Assembly (NCBI GenBank): GCA_023417265.1 | Contig: JAEZFY010000049.1 | Coordinates: 1 to 8,129, forward strand | Direction: 5' to 3' | Origin: Actinomycetes bacterium | Lineage (GTDB): Bacteria > Actinomycetota > Acidimicrobiia > Acidimicrobiales > Ilumatobacteraceae | Length of the DNA stretch: 8,129 nt | In this document: positions 1 through 5,900 of the stretch, piece after piece | How positions within the stretch are numbered: position 1 is the stretch's first letter | How the letters are laid out: every line of letters begins with the position of its first letter | Translations under genes and position numbers: made by a program | The notes under the pieces: generated by a model | Seen by the model: only the letters and a program-made list of their open reading frames with translations | Database searches by the model: none | Told to the model about the DNA's origin: nothing

Positions 1-720
1 GAGGCCGGGCAACGCGAGTTGCAGCCACGCCGCTTCGAGCTCGGACAGGCGGAAGTTCTGCGACACCTCGGTGTGGAGGTAGCTGCCCGGCCGGGTGGGA
101 TCGAGGCCGTGGGTGCGCAGCACGCGGATGCGGTCGGCGAGTTCGGTGTCGCCGGTTGCGATCGCCCCGCCGTCGCCGATCCCGCCGAGGTTCTTGGTGG
201 GGTAGAAGCTGTAGGCGACGGCCGCCGCGGCGTCCGGATCGGCCACCGCGCCGTGGGCTTGGGCGGCGTCGATCAGCACGTGGACGCCATCGAGCGTCGG
301 CACCACCGCCGGGTACCCGTACAGGTGGACCGGCACGACGGCCCGTGTCGCCGGGGTACACGCGGCGGTTGCGGCGGCGGGGTCGAGCGTGGCGGTTGCC
401 GGGTCGACGTCGGCGAACACCGGCGTGGCCCCGGTGGCACACACCGCGGCAGCGGTGGGCACCGCGGTCAGCGCTGGCACGATCACCTCGTCGCCGGGTC
501 CGACGCCGAGCGCCTGCAGGGCGACCTGGATCGCGGCCGCGCCGGAACTCACGGCGACGACCTGGCGGGTGCCCAGCCACGCCGCGAAGGCTTCCTCGAA
601 GGCCGCTGTCTGCAGGCCGAGCAGCAGCGAACCGCTCGCCGCGACCTCGGCCGCGGCCGCCGCGAATTGGTCCTGGAGCGCGCGCCCGCGGCGAGCGAGG
701 TCGACCACGGGGATGTTCAC
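1..720 (-). CDS. DegT/DnrJ/EryC1/StrS-family PLP-dependent sugar aminotransferase (C-terminus cut off by window edge)
   Basis: The first 240 codons are visible; family members are usually about 360-400 residues, so roughly the last third is missing. By family, it transfers an amino group, usually from glutamate, to a keto-sugar nucleotide, using PLP in the cytoplasm. Seen here: an N-terminal IPVVDL, the cofactor phosphate-binding SSGAAAIQVAL at residues 58-68, GDEVIVPALT (76-85), VFADVDP (101-107), the pyridine-N-binding aspartate in DAAQAHG (D151), and the Schiff-base lysine K176 in SFYPTKNLGGIGDGG. RTHG and NFRLSELEAA follow. The GTG start at 720-718 overlaps the TGA of the upstream epimerase gene as GTGA, so the two are probably translationally coupled. 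The upstream neighbour suggests that this enzyme aminates the keto-sugar made by that oxidoreductase. The exact sugar cannot be told. The family also contains some non-aminating dehydratases, but the lysine here argues for a normal aminotransferase. Confidence 0.93.
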   Translation of the reverse strand, partial: MNIPVVDLARRGRALQDQFAAAAAEVAASGSLLLGLQTAAFEEAFAAWLGTRQVVAVSSGAAAIQVALQALGVGPGDEVIVPALTAVPTAAAVCATGATPVFADVDPATATLDPAAATAACTPATRAVVPVHLYGYPAVVPTLDGVHVLIDAAQAHGAVADPDAAAAVAYSFYPTKNLGGIGDGGAIATGDTELADRIRVLRTHGLDPTRPGSYLHTEVSQNFRLSELEAAWLQLALPGL

Positions 721-1730
721 GCCGGCACCTCGGCGGTGTACCACGGGTGCTCCCGGTAGAACGCGAACGTCGCCGCCATGCCCTCGGCGAGATCGACCGT
801 GGCGTGCCACCCGAGCTCGGCCGCGATCCGGCCGCTGTCGGTGACGAACGAGCCGATGTCGACGCGGGCGTGATCGTCGGGCCACGCCGTGACGCGGATC
901 TCGCTCGTGCTGCGAGCCTGTTCGATCATCGTCGTGGCGATCTCCAGCAGCGTGTGGTCGGTGTGGTGGCCGACGTTGTAGGTCCGCCCGACGGCGGTGT
1001 CGCGGGTGGCCGCCAGGAGGGCGTCGACGACGTCGTCGACGTACAGGCAGTCGCGCCGCTGCGAGCCGTCGCCGAACAGCTCGATCGGCTCGCCAGCGAG
1101 GACGCGCCGCACGAACACCGGCAGCACACCGAGCTCGTCGCTGGTGAGGCACTGCCGGGGGCCGTAGGTGTTGCTCAAGCGCAACGCCGTGGCCGCCACG
1201 CCGAACGCCTGGCCGTACACCATGTGCAGCTTCTCGCCGGCCAACTTGGCGACCCCGTTGACGTCGACCGGGTGGGCGGCGACGGTCTCGTCGGCCGGCA
1301 GCCGCTCGGCGCGGCCGTACACCTGGCGCGTGGACGTGTGCACGATCCGCGCGCCGGGAGCGACGCGGCGCACCGTGTCGAGGAACCGGGCGTGGTCGAT
1401 CGTGTTGAGTTCGAGGTCGAGCAACGGATCGACCATCGATGCCGTGTGGCTCACCTGACCGGCGACGTTGAAGACCACATCGACGCCGTCGAGCAGGTCG
1501 GCGACCGCGGGGTCACCGATCCGGGCGTCGAGCCGGGCGACGTCGAGCCCGTCGACGTTGCGCGGGTTGCCGCCATGCGTCGGCACGCCGGCATCGACGA
1601 TCCGCACGTGCGCGCCGAGCGCCACGAGCCGGTGCACGAGGTTCGACCCGATGAAGCCGTATCCACCGGTGACAAGGCACGTCGTGGCCGCCAGCCCGCT
1701 CGATTCGCCAGGCCGGTCGGCGTGGTGCAC
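717..1730 (-). CDS. NAD(P)-dependent sugar-nucleotide epimerase/dehydratase (extended SDR) with Asn in place of the catalytic Tyr
   Basis: This is an extended short-chain dehydrogenase/reductase of 337 residues from the GTG at 1730. The family oxidises a hexose nucleotide at C4 and then epimerises or dehydrates it. Seen here: the Rossmann motif TGGYGFIG (residues 21-28), an acidic residue ending strand 2 (IVDAG, D46) that suggests NAD rather than NADP, TSTRQVYG (132-139), LRLSNTYGPR (184-192) and FGDGSQRRD...YVDDVVDALL (219-239). The usual YGVSK reads NGVAK: lysine 162 is present but the catalytic tyrosine is asparagine 158. From memory, some COG0451 subfamilies carry a similar VDVNG-K sequence, so this is probably natural and not damage. 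The frame could open at a GTG at 1796, but those 22 extra residues precede the fold and contain no family motif. The 1730 start sits 6 bases after a TATCTT box, fitting a leaderless message. The gene feeds the aminotransferase that follows. Substrate unknown. Confidence 0.92.
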   Translation of the reverse strand: MHHADRPGESSGLAATTCLVTGGYGFIGSNLVHRLVALGAHVRIVDAGVPTHGGNPRNVDGLDVARLDARIGDPAVADLLDGVDVVFNVAGQVSHTASMVDPLLDLELNTIDHARFLDTVRRVAPGARIVHTSTRQVYGRAERLPADETVAAHPVDVNGVAKLAGEKLHMVYGQAFGVAATALRLSNTYGPRQCLTSDELGVLPVFVRRVLAGEPIELFGDGSQRRDCLYVDDVVDALLAATRDTAVGRTYNVGHHTDHTLLEIATTMIEQARSTSEIRVTAWPDDHARVDIGSFVTDSGRIAAELGWHATVDLAEGMAATFAFYREHPWYTAEVPA

Positions 1731-1736
1731 GCGCGC

Positions 1737-1742
1737 AAGATA
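1737..1742 (-). promoter_or_regulatory. Putative -10 box for leaderless epimerase transcript
   Basis: On the minus strand TATCTT (a TANNNT -10 element) ends 6 bases before the GTG at 1730. Transcription starting on the G of this GTG would give a leaderless mRNA, a common arrangement in actinobacteria. No Shine-Dalgarno sequence lies before either this GTG or the one at 1796. I see no good -35 hexamer. This is the only AT-rich hexamer between the divergent genes. Confidence 0.45.
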
Positions 1743-1819
1743 GCGCGCGTCACCGGCTGCTCCTCTGCAGGGACGCGTGTACGGCTGCGCCGGCACCGGT
1801 GCGCGACACTGTGCGCCCG

Positions 1820-2542
1820 ATGGACGCCGATGAGTACCGCCGCATGGCGGCTGCGGGTGAGTCGCACTGGTGGTACCGGGCGACTCGCGAACTGCTCGGG
1901 CAGCTGCTCGGCCCGCACCTCACCGGGGCCACGCGCGTGCTCGACGCCGGTGGTGGCACCGGCGCCACGGGCGGTTGGATGACCGCCCGGACCCCGGTCG
2001 TGCTCGCCGACTACGACCAGTTCGCGTTGGAGGTGGCAGCCGCCGACTTCCCGGGCTACCTGCCGGCGCGAGCCGACCTCAACCGGCTGCCGTTCGCGGC
2101 GGCGTCCTTCGACGCCGTGCTGTGCGTCACCGCCCTGTGCCACCGGATGAACCCCGACCCGGCCGCGATCGTGGCCGACTTTGCCCGGCTCACGCGCCCC
2201 GGTGGGGTCGTCGCGATCCAGGAGCCGGGTGGCCAGCGGCTGTGGCGCGGGCACGACGAGGTCACCCACACCGCGCGCCGCTTCAGCGTCGACGAGCTCG
2301 CCGCGATATGCGCCGCAGCCGGCCTCGAGGTGCTCACCGCGACGGGCGCCTACAGCTTCCTCGTCCCCCCGGCCTGGCTGCTCGGCAAGCTCGAGCGGGG
2401 CGCGTCGAAGAGCGACGTCGGGCGCAACTCGTCGGGTGCGTTCGGCCTATTGCCGGCGCTCGCCCGTGCGGAACGGGCGTGGCTCCGGCGGCGCACCCTG
2501 CCGTGGGGGTTGTCGGCGATCGTGATCGCCCGCAAGCCGTAG
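1820..2542 (+). CDS. Class I SAM-dependent methyltransferase (Methyltransf_11-like)
   Basis: A 240-residue methyltransferase with a Rossmann-like SAM fold. Seen here: an N-terminal EYRRMAA...HWWYR (residues 5-20) that resembles the start of many actinobacterial methyltransferases of this type, motif I VLDAGGGTG (40-48), the acidic region after strand 2, VLADYD (61-66), ADLNRLPFAAASFDAVLC (85-102) for motifs II-III, and LTRPGGVVAIQEPG (124-137). The C-terminal third, with FSVDELAAICAAAGL, has the helix and basic end common in the family. The acceptor cannot be read from sequence; being divergent from a sugar epimerase/aminotransferase pair makes a sugar, glycolipid or small metabolite plausible. 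The ATG at 1820 is chosen because it starts just before the conserved N-terminus; a GTG at 1799 would add seven residues. No Shine-Dalgarno is visible, but CACTGT at 1807-1812, 7 bases before the ATG, is a weak candidate -10 for a leaderless start. It converges with nrdA, leaving a 35-base gap. Confidence 0.91.
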   Translation: MDADEYRRMAAAGESHWWYRATRELLGQLLGPHLTGATRVLDAGGGTGATGGWMTARTPVVLADYDQFALEVAAADFPGYLPARADLNRLPFAAASFDAVLCVTALCHRMNPDPAAIVADFARLTRPGGVVAIQEPGGQRLWRGHDEVTHTARRFSVDELAAICAAAGLEVLTATGAYSFLVPPAWLLGKLERGASKSDVGRNSSGAFGLLPALARAERAWLRRRTLPWGLSAIVIARKP

Positions 2543-2576
2543 CGGGAAGGGTCAGACCCTGCCCGCACGCACGGGC
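2542..2576. terminator. Bidirectional terminator-like hairpins between convergent genes
   Basis: GCGGG-a-AGGGT (2542-2552) pairs with ACCCT-g-CCCGC (2556-2566): an 11-base stem with one A/G mismatch and a 3-base loop. An overlapping alternative stem pairs GCCCG (2561-2565) with CGGGC (2572-2576). Both fold in either transcript and fill the gap between the methyltransferase stop and the nrdA stop. There is no T-run on either side, so classical intrinsic termination is not certain; U-tract-poor hairpins are often proposed as terminators in high-GC actinobacteria. Confidence 0.6.
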
Positions 2577-2577
2577 T

Positions 2578-5148
2578 TCACTGGCAGGCGTCGCAGGATT
2601 CGGGGTTCTCGAGCGAGCAGGCGACGGCCTCGTCGTCGGTGTACTCCTTGGCGGCCGGCTTCGGGCCGCTGGGGGCCGGGTCGCTGCCGCCGGTGGTGGT
2701 CTGGGCGATGCGGGTGGCCGGGCGGCTGCGCAAGTAGTACGTGGTCTTGAGGCCGCTCTTCCAGGCGTGCAGGTACATCGAGCTGAGCTTGCCGATCGTG
2801 GGTGTCTCGATGAACAGGTTGAGCGACTGGCTCTGGTCGATGTACGCCCCGCGAGCGGCGCCCATGTCGATCAGGTTGCGCTGCGGGAGCTCCCAGGCGG
2901 TGCGGTAGACCGACCGCAGCTGGGCCGGGATCCGCTCGATCGCCTGGATCGAGCCGTCGTTGCGCTTGATCGCCGCGATCATGTCGTCGTCCCACAGGCC
3001 GAGCGCTTGCAGATCGGCGACGAGGTAGCGGTTGATCTGCATGAACTCGCCCGAGAGCGTCTCGCGCTTGAACAGGTTCGAGACCTGCGGTTCGATGCAC
3101 TCGTAGCAGCCGGCGATCGAGGCGATCGTGGCCGTGGGCGCGATCGCGATGAGGAGGCTGTTGCGCAGGCCGTGCTCGGCGATCCGGGCCCGCAAGCCGT
3201 CCCAGTCGAGCACCGAGCCGTCCGCGCCGGTCGGGGGCGTGACGCCCCACAGGTCGAACTGCAGTTGGCCGTTGGCCGCCCGGGTGCCGGCGTAGGTGGC
3301 GTGCGGGCCGCTCTTGGCCGCCAGTTCGGTGGACGCCCACAGGGCGTGGAAGTAGATGTGCGCCTGGATCAGCGTCGACATCTGCTGGGCCTCGGGCGAG
3401 TCGAACGCGACACCCATCTTGAAGAACACGTCCTGCAGGCCCATCACGCCCAGGCCGACCGGCCGCCACTGCTGGTTCGAGTGCTCGGCTTCGGGCGTCG
3501 GGTAGTAGTTGATGTCGATCACCCGATCGAGGAACGGCACCACCTGGCGGACGACGTCGCCGAGACGGGCCCAGTCGAACGCCGGCTGCTTGCCGGGCTC
3601 GGCCGCGTCGAGCATGTAGGCGCCGAGGTTCAGTGAGCCCAGGTTGCACACCGCCGTGTTGGCCTGGTCGGTGACCTCGAGGATCTCGGTGCACAGGTTC
3701 GACAGGTGCACGACGCGCGGTGACCCGTCGTCGTTGACGCCGCCGGTCTGGTTGCACTTCTCGTTGGACGGATCCTTGAACGTCATCCAGCCGTTGCCGG
3801 TCTGGGCCAGCGTGCGCATCATCCGGCTGTACAACTGGCGGGCCGGGATCTGCTTCTCGTAGAGGCCCTGCTCCTCGGCGAGCTGGTAGGCCGCCTTGAA
3901 CTCGTCGCCGTACAGGTCGACCAGGTGGGGCACCTTCTTGGGGTCGAACAGCGACCACTGCCAATCCTTCTCGACCCGCTCCATGAACAGGTCGGGCACC
4001 CAGTTGGCGAGGTTGAGGTGGTGCGTGCGGCGGTTGTGGTCGCCGACGTTGTCGCGCAGTTCGAGGAAGTCCTCGATGTCGGCGTGCCACGTCTCGAGAT
4101 AGACGCACGCGGCACCCTTGCGACGGCCACCCTGGTTGACTGCGGCGACCGACGAGTCGAGCGTGCGCAGCCACGGGACGATGCCGTTCGACAAGCCGTT
4201 CGTGCCGCGGATCAGGCTGCCCTTGGCGCGGACACGGCTCCACGACACACCGATGCCGCCGGCGAACTTCGACAGGCGGGCCACGTCGGTGTAGCGCTTG
4301 TAGATCCCCTCGAGGCTGTCCTCGGGCGAGTCGAGGAGGTAGCACGACGACATCTGGCTGTGGGTGGTGCCCGAGTTGAACAGCGTCGGCGACGACGGCA
4401 GGTAGGCGAGCGTCGACATCAGGTCGTAGAAGGCGATCGCCTCGTCGACGTTCTCGCTGAGCCCGCAGGCGACCCGCAAGAAGAAGTACTGCGGGGTTTC
4501 GATGACCTCGCGACGTTCGGGGTGGCGCAGCAGGTAACGGTCGTAGACGGTGCGCAGGCCGAAGAACTCGAAGCGCTTGTCGCGGCTCGAGTCGATCGCC
4601 GCGTTGAGCGCTGGTGCGTTGGCGGTGACGAACGCCTGCACCTGGTCGCTGACGATGCCGACCGAGTGCCCGAGGTCGATCGACTCGGAGAACCACGGGA
4701 TGCCCTGGTTGCGGACTTCCTTGTCGATCACCGTGGCGAGCAGGCGCCCGGCGAGCTTCGAGTAGGCCGGCTCCTCGACGATCAGGCCGGCCGCGGTGCG
4801 GATCGACAGGTCGTCGAGTTGGCGGGTGGTGGCGCCGTCGGCGAGTGCCGAGATCGTGCGCGTGGCGACCCGCAGTGGGTCGACCCCACGCAGGCCCTCG
4901 GCGGCCTTGGCGATGGCGTTGACGATCTTGTTGACGTCGACCGGCTCGAGCGTGCCGTTGCGCTTGCGGACCTGCATGCTGCGGGGCGCCTCCGGGGTGG
5001 CGGGGCTGGAGCTGACGGGGGCGAGCCGGGCGACCGGTGCGGCCGCGACCGGTTCGGAGGCGACCGGTTCGAGGGTGGGCGTCGGGATTCCGGTCGGCGG
5101 GGTCTCGACCGCCGTACCCTGACCGCTGTCACCGTCGAAAATGGTCAT
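2578..5148 (-). CDS. nrdA: Ribonucleoside-diphosphate reductase, class I, large (alpha) subunit
   Basis: An 856-residue NrdA that reduces ribonucleoside diphosphates to deoxyribonucleotides for DNA synthesis, together with a radical-bearing beta subunit. Seen here: an ATP-cone regulatory domain at about 58-145 starting MQVRKRNG; active-site C269 in SQMSSCYLL; AGGIGVSWSR; N484, C486 and E488 in SNLCTEI (thiyl-radical cysteine and partners); the second disulfide cysteine C501 in TAVCNLGSLNL; PTATIASIAG (671-680); radical-transfer tyrosines Y804-Y805 in LKTTYYLR; and a tail CSLENPESCDAC with the shuttle pair C852/C855. The body and tail look more like eukaryotic RRM1 (tail CSLENRDECLMC) than E. 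coli NrdA or class II NrdJ. Residues 1-57 are an extra Pro/Ala/Val-rich stretch. The ATG at 5148 has GAGGAG 8 bases upstream and lies behind a good promoter; M58 (ATG at 4977) is an alternative start that would give about the canonical length. No nrdB is adjacent. Confidence 0.97.
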   Translation of the reverse strand: MTIFDGDSGQGTAVETPPTGIPTPTLEPVASEPVAAAPVARLAPVSSSPATPEAPRSMQVRKRNGTLEPVDVNKIVNAIAKAAEGLRGVDPLRVATRTISALADGATTRQLDDLSIRTAAGLIVEEPAYSKLAGRLLATVIDKEVRNQGIPWFSESIDLGHSVGIVSDQVQAFVTANAPALNAAIDSSRDKRFEFFGLRTVYDRYLLRHPERREVIETPQYFFLRVACGLSENVDEAIAFYDLMSTLAYLPSSPTLFNSGTTHSQMSSCYLLDSPEDSLEGIYKRYTDVARLSKFAGGIGVSWSRVRAKGSLIRGTNGLSNGIVPWLRTLDSSVAAVNQGGRRKGAACVYLETWHADIEDFLELRDNVGDHNRRTHHLNLANWVPDLFMERVEKDWQWSLFDPKKVPHLVDLYGDEFKAAYQLAEEQGLYEKQIPARQLYSRMMRTLAQTGNGWMTFKDPSNEKCNQTGGVNDDGSPRVVHLSNLCTEILEVTDQANTAVCNLGSLNLGAYMLDAAEPGKQPAFDWARLGDVVRQVVPFLDRVIDINYYPTPEAEHSNQQWRPVGLGVMGLQDVFFKMGVAFDSPEAQQMSTLIQAHIYFHALWASTELAAKSGPHATYAGTRAANGQLQFDLWGVTPPTGADGSVLDWDGLRARIAEHGLRNSLLIAIAPTATIASIAGCYECIEPQVSNLFKRETLSGEFMQINRYLVADLQALGLWDDDMIAAIKRNDGSIQAIERIPAQLRSVYRTAWELPQRNLIDMGAARGAYIDQSQSLNLFIETPTIGKLSSMYLHAWKSGLKTTYYLRSRPATRIAQTTTGGSDPAPSGPKPAAKEYTDDEAVACSLENPESCDACQ
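5029..5073 (-). repeat. Three 15-bp tandem units in the 5' end of nrdA
   Basis: The 9-mer GCGACCGGT (plus strand) recurs at 5030, 5045 and 5060, an exact 15-base period. In protein it encodes LEPVA-SEPVA-AAPVA (residues 26-40), a pentapeptide repeat within the low-complexity extension before the ATP-cone. It probably forms a disordered linker and may vary in copy number between strains. Confidence 0.8.
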
Positions 5149-5156
5149 TGAGCGTG

Positions 5157-5162
5157 CTCCTC
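5157..5162 (-). promoter_or_regulatory. Strong Shine-Dalgarno for nrdA
   Basis: GAGGAG on the minus strand, 8 bases before the ATG at 5148. It is the clearest ribosome-binding site in the window and supports the long form of nrdA. Confidence 0.75.
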
Positions 5163-5173
5163 GCCTTGCTGGA

Positions 5174-5194
5174 CGGGCCCGCGAATCGGGCCCG
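5174..5194 (-). promoter_or_regulatory. GC hairpin in the nrdA leader (two copies of palindrome CGGGCCCG)
   Basis: CGGGCCCG occurs at 5174-5181 and 5187-5194, separated by 5 bases. Because each copy is its own reverse complement, the pair can form a perfect 8-bp all-G/C stem with a 5-base loop in the nrdA leader, ending 11 bases before the Shine-Dalgarno. There is no T-run after it, so it is not a standard terminator. It could affect translation or message stability, or act as a paired protein-binding site in DNA. A third copy of the same 8-mer lies at 5286-5293. Confidence 0.55.
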
Positions 5195-5255
5195 GCCGTG
5201 CCGAATGTCGAACCACCCGGCGTACGAGGCGACGTATTGCGCCAGCCGGGGAAGC

Positions 5256-5285
5256 ATTACACCACTGTAGTTACGGCAATGTCAA
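5256..5285 (-). promoter_or_regulatory. Sigma-70-type promoter of nrdA
   Basis: On the minus strand a perfect TTGACA (5280-5285) is followed after 18 bases by TGTAAT (5256-5261, one mismatch to TATAAT). The predicted start of transcription is near 5249, giving a leader of about 100 bases. It is AT-richer than its surroundings and is positioned correctly for nrdA. This would be the housekeeping-sigma type of promoter. Confidence 0.75.
5258..5269. promoter_or_regulatory. Small inverted repeat overlapping the nrdA -10 (possible operator)
   Basis: TACA-N4-TGTA lies over the -10 element and the adjoining spacer, a place where a bound repressor would block RNA polymerase. It does not match the NrdR box that I know (a 16-bp palindrome, normally in pairs), so the regulator is unknown. 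Short palindromes of this size can occur by chance. Confidence 0.3.
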
Positions 5286-5299
5286 CGGGCCCGCTGTGA

Positions 5300-5314
5300 C
5301 GTTTGCGTGAAACG
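5300..5314. promoter_or_regulatory. Inverted repeat upstream of the nrdA -35 (possible operator)
   Basis: CGTTT-N5-AAACG is centred about 58 bases before the predicted transcription start, where activator sites are often found. The palindrome CGGGCCCG (5286-5293) lies between it and the -35. No known regulator motif was recognised. Confidence 0.3.
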
Positions 5315-5351
5315 CCCGACGGGGTTCCGGCGGGTTGGGGAGAACACCCCA
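5315..5351 (-). terminator. Weak hairpins downstream of the GNAT gene
   Basis: After the GNAT stop, the minus strand can form TGGGG-N6-CCCCA (5336-5351) and then a 7-base stem with one mismatch (5328-5334 with 5315-5321) followed by GTTT. These may end the aceE-GNAT transcript before the nrdA promoter. Neither is strong and there is no real T-run. Confidence 0.3.
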
Positions 5352-5402
5352 GCTCGTCCGCCAAGAGGTCGAACGCCAGGCCGGTGACGGCGGGAGCAGG
5401 AA

Positions 5403-5900
5403 TCATTGCCCGCGGTCAGCCGAACCGACTGGAGGCCCGGCGACGGCGCGCAGGATCCGGTGATGCGGCAGTTGGGTGTCGGCGGTGACGAACCCGTCGC
5501 CGACGACCGCGAAGCCCTCGGCCGTGTAGAACGCGAGGGCACTGTCACGGGCATTGGCCCACACCCAGGCCACCCCGCGTCGTTCGGCGAGCGCCAGCCC
5601 GGCCTCGATCAGCGCGTGCCCGACGCCGAGCCGCTGGCGGGCGGGGTCGACGGCCATCCCGCGCAGTTGCAACGCCGGTGCGTCCGGGCGATCGGGGCTC
5701 GCCGCCTGCATCCACGACGCCACGCCGACCGGCGTTCCCTCGCCGGTGCTCGCCAGCAGGTGCACGCTGGCCGGGTCGTCGTCGCCCGGGAACGTGACGT
5801 TCTCGCTGGCCGTGCCGCGCCGCAACCAGGCCAGCCGGTAGGGCCGCACCTGCTCGACCGCCACCGCGGCGACGGTCACCCCTTCATCTCGCGTGGACAT
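5403..5900 (-). CDS. GNAT-family N-acetyltransferase
   Basis: A 165-residue single-domain GNAT enzyme, which transfers an acetyl group from acetyl-CoA to an amine of a small molecule or protein. Seen here: strand beta4 and motif A, LQLRGMAVDPARQRLGVGHAL (about residues 77-96), with the pyrophosphate-binding Q/R-x-x-G-x-G as QRLGVG (89-94); motif B, WANARDSALAFYTAEGF (114-130), with the asparagine and tyrosine expected near the CoA; and a closing DTQLPHHRILR that recalls the IPHxRM-like end of ElaA-type proteins. The substrate cannot be predicted. The ATG at 5900 has no obvious Shine-Dalgarno; a GTG seven codons later is an alternative. The gene begins 28 bases after the aceE stop on the same strand, so it is probably read through from aceE; acetyl-CoA links the two only loosely. 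Confidence 0.9.
   Translation of the reverse strand: MSTRDEGVTVAAVAVEQVRPYRLAWLRRGTASENVTFPGDDDPASVHLLASTGEGTPVGVASWMQAASPDRPDAPALQLRGMAVDPARQRLGVGHALIEAGLALAERRGVAWVWANARDSALAFYTAEGFAVVGDGFVTADTQLPHHRILRAVAGPPVGSADRGQ

Noticed and set aside
1022..1041. Perfect 20-bp palindrome inside the epimerase gene
   Set aside because: It is produced by GTC/GAC codons of the conserved YVDDVVDA motif, so coding constraint explains it without a binding site.
156..1982. A 608-codon open frame on the plus strand across the epimerase and aminotransferase genes
   Set aside because: Arg/Pro-rich translation with no family motif; it is antisense to two genes with full motif sets. Long shadow frames are normal in high-GC DNA.
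1870..3636. A 588-codon plus-strand frame across the methyltransferase and nrdA
   Set aside because: It overlaps the methyltransferase out of frame and runs antisense to nrdA; the composition is that of a shadow frame.
2552..4696. A 714-codon minus-strand frame inside nrdA
   Set aside because: It lies in another frame of nrdA, is Arg/Pro/His-rich and has no recognisable domain.
2578..5148. Class II (B12-dependent, NrdJ) identity for the reductase
   Set aside because: The radical-transfer Tyr-Tyr pair, AGGIGVSWSR and the CSLEN...CxxC tail fit class I alpha subunits; the class II-specific motifs I know are absent.
3925..5151. A 408-codon plus-strand frame antisense to the 5' half of nrdA
   Set aside because: Its Val/Asp/Arg-rich translation mirrors the nrdA codons; no start signal and no motif.
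5149..5255. Cobalamin riboswitch in the nrdA leader, as known for some actinobacterial RNR operons
   Set aside because: The leader is only about 100 bases, shorter than a cobalamin riboswitch, and I found no B12-box sequence on the transcript strand.
5259..5274. NrdR box at the nrdA promoter
   Set aside because: The stretch has some matching bases (ACAC..., TAGT) but the spacing is off by at least one base against the 16-bp palindrome and no partner box lies about 31 bases away.
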